A stretch of DNA of 46,132 nucleotides from Lichenicoccus sp964245755 (GTDB lineage: Bacteria > Pseudomonadota > Alphaproteobacteria > Acetobacterales > Acetobacteraceae): contig CAXTNV010000016.1 of NCBI GenBank assembly GCA_964245755.1, forward strand, positions 1 to 46,132, given 5' to 3'. A model generated the notes under the pieces. The model saw nothing but the letters and a program-made list of their open reading frames with translations, searched no databases and was not told the DNA's origin. Both the position numbers and the translations under genes were made by a program. Positions 8,611 to 16,485 of the stretch are shown one piece after another (within the stretch, counting starts at the first letter, position 1; the number at the start of each line of letters is the position of its first letter).

Positions 8611-9632
8611 GACCCGTGCCGTGCCAGGACCGGCGCATCGGGTCGAACACGATGCGCAGCGGCTGCCAGCGTCTCGACCATGGCGCCCCTGGCCTGTTCG
8701 TATTCGGCCAAGAAACGCTCGATCAGGGCGGAGGCGCTGAGCACGCGATCAATCGCGCCGATCCCCTGTCCGCATCCCCAGATGTCCTTCCACGCCTTGG
8801 CGGCTCCCGCACCTGCCAGGCCGAAATCCATCTGCGAGGGATCCGACACCGGAAGGTTGTCGGGATCAAGGCCCGCGGCCTGGATCGAAGAGCGCAGGTA
8901 GTTGCCGTGCACGCCGGTGAAGAGGTTGGTGTAGACGATATCGGATGCGGCGCTGGCGACGATCATCGCCTTGTGCGCTTCCACGGCGTTCGCTTCCAGT
9001 GTCGGAATGAAGGCCGAACCGATATAGGCGAGGTCGGCGCCGAGCGCCTGTGCGGCGAGAATCGACCAGCCCGAGGAGATCGCGCCCGAGAGCACCAGCC
9101 ATCCGTCGAACCAGGTGCGTATCTCACGCACCAGCGCGAAGGGCGACAGGGTCCCGGCATGACCGCCCGCACCGGCAGCGACCGCGACCAGGCCGTCCGC
9201 TCCCTTCTCCACCGCCTTTCTGGCGAAGCGGTCGTTGATGATGTCGTGCAGCGTCAGGCCGCCCCAGCCATGCACCGCCTGGTTCACGTCCACCCTCGCA
9301 CCCAGCGAGGTGATGATCAGCGGCACCTTGTACTTCGCGCACAACGCCATGTCCTGGTCGAGACGGAGGTTCGACTTGTGCACGATCTGGTTCACCGCGA
9401 AGGGCGCCGACGGGGCGGCGGGATTAGCCCGGTCGAACGCGGCAAGCTCCTCGGTGATCTGCGCCAGCCACTCGTCGAGGCGCGACAGCGGTCGCGCATT
9501 CAGTGCCGGAAACGAGCCAACTATTCCCGCCTTGCACTGCGCCAGCACGAGATCCGGATTGGAGATGATGAAGAGCGGGGATGCGATCACAGGCAACCGA
9601 AGCCGGTCGCGCAACAGGTCGGGCAGGCTCAA
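8607..9632 (-). CDS. Nitronate monooxygenase / 2-nitropropane dioxygenase-like flavoprotein
   Basis: About 341 residues if translation starts at TTG 9632, where the conserved N-terminus LPDLLRDRLRLPVIASPLF begins and AGAGGA lies upstream; a start at 9713 would add 27 unconserved, arginine-rich residues. The TIM-barrel FMN-binding features of the family are present: the early VIASPLFIISNP segment, VGSFPALNARP, the phosphate-binding region AVAAGAGGHAG and LVLSGAISSGWSI. The family oxidises alkyl nitronates such as propionate 3-nitronate with FMN and oxygen. It overlaps the enoyl-CoA hydratase start by four bases. Substrate is inferred from family only; several members of this fold are enoyl reductases. 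Confidence 0.88.
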   Translation of the reverse strand: MSLPDLLRDRLRLPVIASPLFIISNPDLVLAQCKAGIVGSFPALNARPLSRLDEWLAQITEELAAFDRANPAAPSAPFAVNQIVHKSNLRLDQDMALCAKYKVPLIITSLGARVDVNQAVHGWGGLTLHDIINDRFARKAVEKGADGLVAVAAGAGGHAGTLSPFALVREIRTWFDGWLVLSGAISSGWSILAAQALGADLAYIGSAFIPTLEANAVEAHKAMIVASAASDIVYTNLFTGVHGNYLRSSIQAAGLDPDNLPVSDPSQMDFGLAGAGAAKAWKDIWGCGQGIGAIDRVLSASALIERFLAEYEQARGAMVETLAAAAHRVRPDAPVLARHGS

Positions 9633-9982
9633 CTGCGTCCATCCTCTCCGGAGCGGCGGACGAAGGCGCCCTCCACCCCGGTCCCGTCCGTGCAAGCGAC
9701 GGCAGCAGAGCATGCGGGCGGCTCGGTGTCACCCTGTGCATGGCGACTGCGTCGCGGCAGTGCCGGCTTTGCCCGTGCCGCAGGTCGCGGGCGATCCTGC
9801 CGGCGTCGGAACTCTGCGCCGCGCCGCCGGTTGGGTCGCGAGGCCGCCGCCTGCCAACCCCTGGGGGCGGTCCCGCAATATCTTGCGCGCCTTGCGGTGG
9901 CGTCTGCGCCGAGCACCGCGTGACCGGATGCGGCCTGCCGAGGCCGCGTTGGGGAGTGCAGCGCTTGAGGACGGGATCTTCG
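9633..9982. other. Intergenic region between divergent genes
   Basis: About 350 GC-rich bases between the divergently transcribed nitronate monooxygenase-like gene and the lipoprotein gene. Promoters for both directions must lie here, but I see no clear hexamers, operators or hairpins. Long open frames that cross it are low-complexity arginine/proline/alanine translations and are not credible. Confidence 0.4.
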
Positions 9983-11716
9983 ATGAGAAGACGAAATGCG
10001 CTCGGCCTGCTCGCCGGCAGCCTTGTGACCGGTTGCGCGGTCGGCACCCGGGCCTCGGCGCTGGCGCCGGCGCCGCTGCAGCGAGGCACGCTGGTGCAGT
10101 GGTGCCTCGGCTCGAACGGTGCGATCACCGACGCGGAGGGTGGGGTGAGCGTCTGGCGGGACCTCAGCGGCCAGGACAACCATCTCACGCAAGCGGTGCC
10201 GCAGAGTCGGCCGAGCATCTCGGCCGCGGCGATCAACGGCGAGCCCGCGCTTTCCTTCGACGGCGTCGGCCAGTTCCTCGACAACCCCTATCTCGGCGAG
10301 CCGCGTTGCGAGATCATCGTTGCCCGGCTGCGCCGCAGCTCCGCCGCACTGCCGGTGTTCCACGACCTGATCGGCGCCGATGGACCCGCAGGGGTGCAGC
10401 TCGGCGCCTACTACTTCCAGGCGATGGTCGCATCGAGCGACTTCGACCGGCGTCTGGCCTATGTCCGGCCGAACGTGGAGGAGGTCGTGAGTCCTCCCGA
10501 GCAGCGCGACTTCGCGGTGCGCGCCGAGAGCCAGCCGGTCATCGGTGCCTGGACCATCTTCGCAGTTCGCAACGACGGCGACACGGTGCGGCTCTACAAG
10601 TCCGGCCTGTTGTGCGGGCAGCCGGTGGCGCTCGGCGTGATCGCCTCGCAGGCGATCCTGCGCGCAACCGTCGGGTGCGGCTTCTACGGCAACCAGCGCA
10701 CCGACTTCGCGCCGGTCGATATTGCCGAGAAGATCAGCTTCAGCACCGACCTGTCCGACGCCGACTTCCTCGCGGTCATCGCCTACCTGCACCGGCGCTA
10801 CGATCTCGGGCTGTCCGGCGGCAGCGGCGAGTTCATCTGGCCGGTGTTCCAGGCGAGCGGCGTCGACGAGCGCGGCGTCAACGACAATCTCGTGCTGCTG
10901 CAGGGTGACGGCGAGACCTTCCGCTACCGCCCGTCGCACTACCTGCCCGCACGCGGCGCGTGCGTGCGCGACCCCAGCATGGCGGACTGGAACGGCGTCA
11001 CGCTGCTGGCCCATACGCTCTGGAGCGGCGAAACGACGACGGCCGCCTTCGCACTCGCGGTCAGCCGGGACGGCCTGGGCAGCTTCTCGCCGCTGGCGAC
11101 GGTGCGTGTCGGGGAGGCCGTCGCGGACGCGCCGGACGGCCGCTGCTGGGCACCGGAGTTCGTGCGCAACCGCGACAACTCGAGCTACCTGCTCGATGGA
11201 CGTCCGGTGGTGCTCTGCAACGTCTCGCCCACGCCTCCGTCCGCGCACAACGAGGTCGCCGGCATGCAGTACTACCTGTTCACTCCGTCGGGCGACGACC
11301 TGAGTGGTCGCTGGATCCTGCTCGGCCGGCTGCCCGGCCTTCCGCCCAACATCATCGACGGATTTCTGCTGTTCGACCCGATCGAGCGAGCCTGGTTTCT
11401 GTCGGTGACGCCGTGCAACCCGCCGCAGCAGGTTCGGCTCTACCGGGCGGACAGCATGCTCGGTTTCTACCTGCCGCTCGGCCAAGGCGACGATCCGCTC
11501 GGCTTCGGCGCGTCCTTCGAGGGCACCTCGATCCTTCGTCTCGGCGACGGCTCCGAGCGCTACTTTCTCGATGCGCGAGGCGCCGGCTACGTCATCTCCG
11601 ACAACCTCGAGGGCCTGTCGTCCGGCCGCTGGAGCACGCCGCGCCTGGCGCTGACCCCGTTCGCGCCGCAGCACGGCACGCCGTTGCCCTTGCCGGCGTG
11701 GATCCGCACGATCTGA
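9983..11716 (+). CDS. Lipoprotein with LamG-like domain and GH43-like five-bladed propeller
   Basis: 577 residues from ATG 9983. The N-terminus MRRRNALGLLAGSLVTGCAVG is a short signal with a lipobox-like L-V-T-G-C, so the protein is probably lipid-anchored and exported. Residues about 35-285 look like a concanavalin/LamG lectin domain (SVWRDLSGQDNHLTQA, LSFDGVGQFLDN). The C-terminal half starts with FIWPVFQASG and has RDPSMADWNG and CWAPEFVRN, which resemble the Asp-bearing and W-A-P-E blades of GH43/GH32-like propellers. This suggests a sugar-binding or glycosidase protein; I cannot confirm the full catalytic triad. It precedes a 1-phosphofructokinase gene on the same strand, which may point to fructan-type substrates, but that is speculative. 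Confidence 0.8.
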   Translation: MRRRNALGLLAGSLVTGCAVGTRASALAPAPLQRGTLVQWCLGSNGAITDAEGGVSVWRDLSGQDNHLTQAVPQSRPSISAAAINGEPALSFDGVGQFLDNPYLGEPRCEIIVARLRRSSAALPVFHDLIGADGPAGVQLGAYYFQAMVASSDFDRRLAYVRPNVEEVVSPPEQRDFAVRAESQPVIGAWTIFAVRNDGDTVRLYKSGLLCGQPVALGVIASQAILRATVGCGFYGNQRTDFAPVDIAEKISFSTDLSDADFLAVIAYLHRRYDLGLSGGSGEFIWPVFQASGVDERGVNDNLVLLQGDGETFRYRPSHYLPARGACVRDPSMADWNGVTLLAHTLWSGETTTAAFALAVSRDGLGSFSPLATVRVGEAVADAPDGRCWAPEFVRNRDNSSYLLDGRPVVLCNVSPTPPSAHNEVAGMQYYLFTPSGDDLSGRWILLGRLPGLPPNIIDGFLLFDPIERAWFLSVTPCNPPQQVRLYRADSMLGFYLPLGQGDDPLGFGASFEGTSILRLGDGSERYFLDARGAGYVISDNLEGLSSGRWSTPRLALTPFAPQHGTPLPLPAWIRTI

Positions 11717-11867
11717 GCCCGCGGTACACCCTGGCCGAGCGGGCGGCATCGAGCGGCCGGGTCGGTTCCGACCCCGGCGCGGAAAGCTCTGGTCGTGCGT
11801 CGGCAGCCCTGCGAGGGTGTCGCGGCAGCCGGCCGCGTCGCGCTGTTGCCTGATCGGAGACCGGAGC

Positions 11868-12854
11868 ATGACCGCCCCCGCCATCGTCACCGTGACACTC
11901 AATCCGGCGATCGACCAGACCGTGCACCTCAAGGAGCTGATCCCCGGCACCGTGCATCGCGCCCTGCATGCCGAGCAGCAGGCCGGCGGCAAGGGCGTCA
12001 ACGTCGCGGGCTGCCTGTCGGACTGGCGTCGCTCGGATGAGCCGCCGATCATCGCGACCGGCTTTCTCGGACGGATCAACGCGCCGACCTTCCAGTCCTT
12101 CTTCGACAGCAAGGGCATCATCGACCGCTTCGTCCGCCTGCCCGGCCAGACGCGCCGCAACATCAAGCTGCTGGACGAGACGACGGACGACACCACCGAC
12201 ATCAATCTGCCCGGCCTTGTGCCGCAGCCGGCGCATCTCGACGAGATCCGGGCGTTGCTGGACGCGCAGACTCAGCCCGGAAGCACCGTCGTGCTTTCCG
12301 GAAGCCTGCCGCCCGGAGTGCCGGATACCACCTACAGGATCCTCGTCGGGCTGCTCAACCGGCGCGGCGCGCGGGTGGTGCTTGATACCAGCGGGCTGCC
12401 GTTCCGGGAGGCCCTCGCGGCGCCCGCCGATGCGCTGCCTTGGGCGATCAAGCCGAACCAGCAGGAGCTCGAGGAGTGGGCGGGCAAGCCGTTCACCGAT
12501 CTGGCGGAGATGGTGCAGGCGGCGCTGATGCTGTGCCGGCGCGGCATCGGGCTGGTGATCGTCTCGCAGGGCGCGGAGGGGGCGCTGTTCGTCAGCGAGC
12601 GCAGCGTGCTTCTCGGCCGTCCGCCGCTGCTGAAGATGACCAGCACCGTCGGTGCCGGCGACGCGCTGGTGGCGGGCGTGGTCGCGGCGATGCGGGAGAA
12701 GGCCGATCCGGAGCGGCTGGTTCGCATCTCGCTCGCGTTCGCGACCGCGAAGCTCGCGCAGCGCGGACCGAATCTTCCCAACCGTGAGGCGGTACTGGCG
12801 CAGATGGAGAGCATGACCATCGAGAAGCTGAAGCCCGATGGTGCGAGGCCGTAG
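11868..12854 (+). CDS. fruK: 1-phosphofructokinase (PfkB family)
   Basis: 328 residues from ATG 11868, with GGAG eight bases upstream. Family features: VTVTLNPAIDQTVHL at the N-terminus, the sugar-binding loop QQAGGKGVNVAGCL, VLSGSLPPGVP in the middle, KPNQQELEEW, and the anion hole/catalytic base motif TVGAGDALVAG. TLNPAID together with GGKGVNVA is typical of 1-phosphofructokinase and tagatose-6-phosphate kinase. It would phosphorylate fructose 1-phosphate to the 1,6-bisphosphate. No fructose PTS gene (fruA/fruB) is in the window, so the origin of its substrate is open; LacC-like or 6-phosphofructokinase activity is an alternative. Confidence 0.88.
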   Translation: MTAPAIVTVTLNPAIDQTVHLKELIPGTVHRALHAEQQAGGKGVNVAGCLSDWRRSDEPPIIATGFLGRINAPTFQSFFDSKGIIDRFVRLPGQTRRNIKLLDETTDDTTDINLPGLVPQPAHLDEIRALLDAQTQPGSTVVLSGSLPPGVPDTTYRILVGLLNRRGARVVLDTSGLPFREALAAPADALPWAIKPNQQELEEWAGKPFTDLAEMVQAALMLCRRGIGLVIVSQGAEGALFVSERSVLLGRPPLLKMTSTVGAGDALVAGVVAAMREKADPERLVRISLAFATAKLAQRGPNLPNREAVLAQMESMTIEKLKPDGARP

Positions 12855-12938
12855 CGGATGCGCTTCCTCCGCGTGGCGCATCGTTGCCGATGCTGCTAAC
12901 GTGCAACACGTGAAGCGGTGTTCCAGGCGGGCGACGAC

Positions 12939-13136
12939 GTGAGCGATGATCTGCCGGAGCGGCCTCGGTCGAGGCTGAACATTCTTCCGCTCGACGGCCT
13001 CGGCGTGACGGAACTGCATGCCTACATCTCGGATTTACAAGTCGAGATCGAGCGTACCCAAGCCATGATCCGCCGCAAGCAGGAGCATCTGGGAGCGGCA
13101 GACAGGATCTTCGGCAGGCCTGAGCAGGGCGGATAG
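12939..13136 (+). CDS. DUF1192 family small protein
   Basis: About 65 residues from GTG 12939; an upstream GTG at 12918 would give 72. The layout fits DUF1192: a short disordered N-terminus (DDLPERPRSR), an L-P-L-D-G-L-G-V-x-E-L helix start, a coiled-coil (ELHAYISDLQVEIERTQAMI) and the end KQEHLGAADRIFG, matching the usual K-x-x-x-x-A-A-D-x-x-F. This family is widespread in alphaproteobacteria and its role is unknown. It follows fruK by 84 bases on the same strand. Confidence 0.8.
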   Translation: MSDDLPERPRSRLNILPLDGLGVTELHAYISDLQVEIERTQAMIRRKQEHLGAADRIFGRPEQGG

Positions 13137-13675
13137 CGCTCCGGACCCACCGGCGGTCAGATCGTGATCCGTTGGCAGGTTCCGCGCATTCTTGCGAAAC
13201 GCCGCTTTCAGTAATCAATGGCGCCAAGGTGCATGGCCACCATCCGGACGCCACTGACCGCTGCACCCTAATGCCGAATACTTAATAATTACTTAAGTAT
13301 CCTGTCGTAACACAAGCTTTTCAACTTTCGCTCCGCATAGGTGGTGCAACACTGCTTGTAGCAGCGATGTAACAGCCCAGGTCATCTGAACGTGATCACG
13401 AAATTGATCGCTGTTTCGCTTTGTTGCTGTAAATGCCCCGAACAAGCCCCATCTAACCTCCACGCCGAGCCGGAAGCCGTGATCGGCTGACCTGAGGGTG
13501 TGGCGCGGGAGACACAGCCGATGGGATGGGTGATTGGAGGCTGCAAAGTCATCTACACTGCGAAGCGCATTTAGCGCTATACTTGTCCCGAGCAAACGAC
13601 GCGATGCCGTTATTGCACAGGCGATCGTGGGCGGAGCGGAGCGATGCAACCCAGTTCGTCCTACAGGAGAGTCAG
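13137..13675. other. Non-coding stretch with AT-rich patch and palindromes
   Basis: About 540 bases with no convincing gene on either strand. Base composition drops to AT-rich between about 13265 and 13450, unlike the surroundings. It contains the TTAA-N7-TTAA palindrome listed separately and a second 10-bp perfect palindrome CGTGATCACG at 13391-13400. TATACT at 13578-13583 could be a -10 element for the small open frame starting at 13676, but no good -35 accompanies it. Confidence 0.4.
13278..13300. promoter_or_regulatory. Palindromic TTAA-N7-TTAA box, CtrA-type
   Basis: Two TTAA boxes at 13282-13285 and 13293-13296 are separated by exactly seven bases, the spacing of the CtrA response-regulator site of alphaproteobacteria. 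The flanks make it a perfect 8-bp inverted repeat (ATACTTAA and TTAAGTAT around a 7-base spacer). There is no gene start within 370 bases, so if it works it may control a small RNA or the small gene at 13676, or overlap a replication or cell-cycle element. The match is exact; the function is inference. Confidence 0.45.
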
Positions 13676-13843
13676 GTGGTTCAGGAGATAGTGGAACAGC
13701 TGGCCTTGATCGGGCTGCTGGCGTTGCTGGTGAAGCTTACGCTGTGGGCGCAGCCGGATGCGGCGGAGCCGGTCGATGCCTGGGATCAGCAGGTGCTGCC
13801 CGCCGCGCCGGTGCTGCTCGCTCGCACGGACGAGGCTGCCTGA
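13676..13843 (+). CDS. Candidate small single-helix membrane protein, 55 residues
   Basis: GTG start preceded by AGGAG at a six-base spacing. The product begins with V-Q-E-I-V-E-Q and then has one clear hydrophobic segment (LALIGLLALLVKLTLW), followed by an acidic, proline/alanine-rich tail of about 30 residues. No family is recognised. It sits alone in a gene-poor region, downstream of the TTAA palindrome. The good ribosome binding site and membrane helix support it; the short length and lack of a known relative keep confidence low. Confidence 0.4.
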   Translation: MVQEIVEQLALIGLLALLVKLTLWAQPDAAEPVDAWDQQVLPAAPVLLARTDEAA

Positions 13844-14285
13844 TCGTCAAGGCGCTGCTGCCGTCTGCGACGGTGAAGTCAACGTCGCGCCGAAGGCTAC
13901 CTACAGCCGCGACGGGAGATCCGGCACGACCCTGGCCAGCACGAGTGCTCTTGCACAACGAGATCGCTTGGCGCCGCGACCGCATCGGTAGCTTCCTGAC
14001 CAATATTCAGCGCAGGAAGTCGATGACGGCGTGGCTTCATCGGCACGCGGCTCCATGATCGGCTGCACCGTGATCAGCGGTTCGCATGCGGCATCGTGAT
14101 ATGGAGCTCGCCATCAGATCTGCCGTCGGCGCGGCCGACAGTGGGATGTACGGTTCGTCGCAGCGTCGCAGGCCCGGAAGAGTGTCCGGCCGCAGACCTC
14201 ACCGATCCGTGCTGCTCACCGATGCGTGCTGTAAGTCGCCTCTGGCGCTTTGGCTACGCGAAATGCCGATGGAGCCGGTTGTGCC
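13844..14285. other. Stretch with no recognisable gene
   Basis: About 440 bases between two small candidate genes. Translations in all frames are short or of the arginine/serine-rich kind seen in antisense frames of GC-rich DNA. I see no repeat, hairpin or RNA gene here. Confidence 0.4.
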
Positions 14286-14459
14286 TCAACGACTAGCGGC
14301 GATATAGGCGGCTTCGAGCAGAAAGGTGCCGATGCTTCCCAGCACTGTGCCCGCAAACAGCGCGATCAACGTAGTGTAGGGCGCCTTCCCGCTAACTCGG
14401 TTGAGCCCGTCATACCGAGCGGACGTGCCAAGCTCTTGCCCGGATGTGTGGCTCAACAT
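14286..14459 (-). CDS. Candidate small single-helix membrane protein, 57 residues
   Basis: ATG at 14459 with a GGGGGGAAA stretch about ten bases upstream. The product (starting MLSHTSGQELG) is polar for about 25 residues, then has one strong hydrophobic helix (TTLIALFAGTVLGSIGTFLL) and a short tail. The 120 bases upstream are AT-rich and include the palindrome TTAATATTAA at 14489-14498, as expected for a promoter. No family is recognised. Evidence is a plausible start, a membrane helix and promoter-like upstream DNA. Confidence 0.4.
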   Translation of the reverse strand: MLSHTSGQELGTSARYDGLNRVSGKAPYTTLIALFAGTVLGSIGTFLLEAAYIAASR

Positions 14460-15490
14460 TGTAGCGGTTTCCCCCCGGCGATTATTGCTTAATATTAACG
14501 ACAAGATACGACGATTACGTTTCCTATTCATAACTATATCGCAGGTGCCACCGGCAAAGCCTTGAGATTTTGGAGGCCATGATATGCAAATAATGACCGT
14601 CAGGCAGTGTGCTAGGCGGGAGGCGGTGCATCGTTGGCGTCCGGGCCAGCCTGGAAGGCACCGCCGGACGCGCTTCATCAGATCCCACCGCCAGTTGATG
14701 GACGGATCCGGCGTTCAACGTCCTCGATCGAGTTGATGATGCATCGGACCATCGTCGCCCTGCAGGTGCCGGTGATCGCCGACTCGTGCCTCCCTGGCTT
14801 CGAGGTCTAGCGACGACCGCCGCTGTCCGGTTGGTCACTCTCTGCTGGATACGCGGCTGGCTCGCTGCCGGTCAGGGCACGCCTCATTTGGTGGGTGATC
14901 CGGAACGGCACGGGCGCGCCCGGTCGGCGGATCGAGCGCGGTCGGCGGCCGCTGGGAAGATCATCTCACTCCCCTCGGTGCAGTACACGCAGGTGGCCGT
15001 CGGAGCGGCGGCAGATCGCGGTGACGCCAAGCCGCGGGTGACGCGCATCCAGCCCTGTGGATCTGGCCACCACAGGCGCAGCCGCGACCGCGCAAGCGCG
15101 GAGGCATCCTGCCACCGCCTGACTGATCGGTGGTGCCAGCCGCTGTGCCCGCCGCGTCGCGCGAAGTGCAGATCCGGTCGAGCCGCCTCGTCCAGCAAAA
15201 TAGCCGCTGGTGCGTAACGCTGCGGAACCCTGAACGCGTTGCCTGATTACCACCTGCGACGGGCTTGGGGGGCTTCCCTTGACGACCCCGGGCGGAAGCG
15301 ATCGAGGCAGATCGCGTTTATTCGTCGCAACTCCATGATCACCGGAACTCAGGCAATGCGTGTGACCAGCGGATGAATGCGACAGGGTGCCGATACGGCA
15401 GCATCCGGAACCGCGAGCAGGCCAGCCACGAGAGGCTGCCCAGCCATCTTCAGCACGCATCCTGACGTGCGGCTATCGATATCAGGGCTT
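14460..15490. other. One-kilobase stretch with no recognisable gene
   Basis: No frame here matches a family I know. The first 120 bases are AT-rich (promoter of the minus-strand small gene). A minus-strand frame (about 15250-14884) contains a tryptophan-rich piece (RLRLWWPDPQGWMRV) that might be the relic of a real protein, but it has no proper start. The last 200 bases must contain the cyo operon promoter. The whole 13.1-15.5 kb interval may be an eroded or acquired segment. Confidence 0.35.
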
Positions 15491-16468
15491 TTGACGGCGT
15501 TGCGCGCGCGCGGAGCCGGCAGGGTGCTTGCACCGGCGTCGCTGCTGTCGCTCACCGGATGTTCGCTGCGACAATTCTGGGTGCTGCAGCCGCGTGGACC
15601 GGTCGCCGACGCCAGCCTCTACTCGCTGATCGTCGACGTCGCTGCGATGATGCTGATCATCGGCCCGACGACGCTGCTGATCCTGTGGTGCATCTGGCGC
15701 TACCGCAAGGCAGCCGCGAAAGGCGCCTACAATCCGGGCTGGTCGCATTCGCTGCCGGTCGAGATCGTCTCCTGGGGTTTCCCGCTCGTGATCGTGGCTT
15801 TCCTGAGCTACCTCTCATACTGGGGGACGTTCCAGGTCAATCCATTCGGTCCAGGCGTGATGGCGCACGGCTTGAACCGCGACAACGACCGGAAGGCCGT
15901 CGATGTCGACGTGGTGACGACCGATTGGCAGTGGCTTTTCATCTATCCGGACCACCACATCGCGGCCGCCAATGAACTTGTGGTACCGGTGCATACGCCG
16001 ATCCGCTTCCGCATGACGTCGGCGACTGTCTCGAACGATTTCTATATCCCGCAGTTGGCTGGCGAGATCGACATCATGCCGGGAATGCTGACCAGGCAGA
16101 GCCTGATCGCGAACGAGCCCGGGGTTTACGAAGGAATCGCCGGCGAGTTCAACGGGCCCGGCTTCTCGTGGATGCAGTTCAAGACCCGGGTGGTGTCGCA
16201 AACCGCATACGAGCGATGGACGAACGATGTCGGAAGGTCGCCCGACCATCTGGACCAGGCCGGGTTCGACCGGTTCGCGACGCCCACGATCAACAAGAGC
16301 GGCAAGGCGATCTACTTCTCCGAGGTGGACGACAAGCTGTTCGGCCGTGTCATCCAGAACGTCATGATGGGAAAGATCTACCCCACGCCGGCCAACATGA
16401 CCGAGAAGAAGGCTTCGCAGCAGCCGGGAAGTCGGCAGCAGGACAGCGCCGCCGCCCCTTCGCCCTAA
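15491..16468 (+). CDS. cyoA: Cytochrome o ubiquinol oxidase subunit II (CyoA)
   Basis: About 325 residues if started at TTG 15491, which puts the lipobox S-L-T-G-C at residues 20-24 as expected for the lipoprotein signal of CyoA; a frame from ATG 15377 would bury the lipobox at residue 62. Two membrane helices follow (SLYSLIVDVAAMMLIIGPTT and PLVIVAFLSYLSYWGTF), then the periplasmic cupredoxin domain with TDWQWLFIYPD and NDFYIPQLAGEIDIMPGM. The cysteines that bind CuA in cytochrome c oxidases are absent, so this is a quinol oxidase subunit. It heads cyoABCD. The start is uncertain because no strong ribosome binding site is visible. Confidence 0.93.
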   Translation: MTALRARGAGRVLAPASLLSLTGCSLRQFWVLQPRGPVADASLYSLIVDVAAMMLIIGPTTLLILWCIWRYRKAAAKGAYNPGWSHSLPVEIVSWGFPLVIVAFLSYLSYWGTFQVNPFGPGVMAHGLNRDNDRKAVDVDVVTTDWQWLFIYPDHHIAAANELVVPVHTPIRFRMTSATVSNDFYIPQLAGEIDIMPGMLTRQSLIANEPGVYEGIAGEFNGPGFSWMQFKTRVVSQTAYERWTNDVGRSPDHLDQAGFDRFATPTINKSGKAIYFSEVDDKLFGRVIQNVMMGKIYPTPANMTEKKASQQPGSRQQDSAAAPSP

Positions 16469-16485
16469 GCAGGATTTCGCGCACC

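Noticed and set aside
9629..12205. 858-residue minus frame across the lipoprotein and fruK genes
   Set aside because: No motif, no plausible start, and two good genes on the other strand.
13391..13400. Palindrome CGTGATCACG as a specific operator
   Set aside because: Only 10 bp and not matching a regulator site I can name; no gene start near it.
14884..15250. Minus-strand frame with a tryptophan-rich segment
   Set aside because: Lacks a start codon with ribosome binding site and matches no family I know; kept only as a possible relic in the region note.
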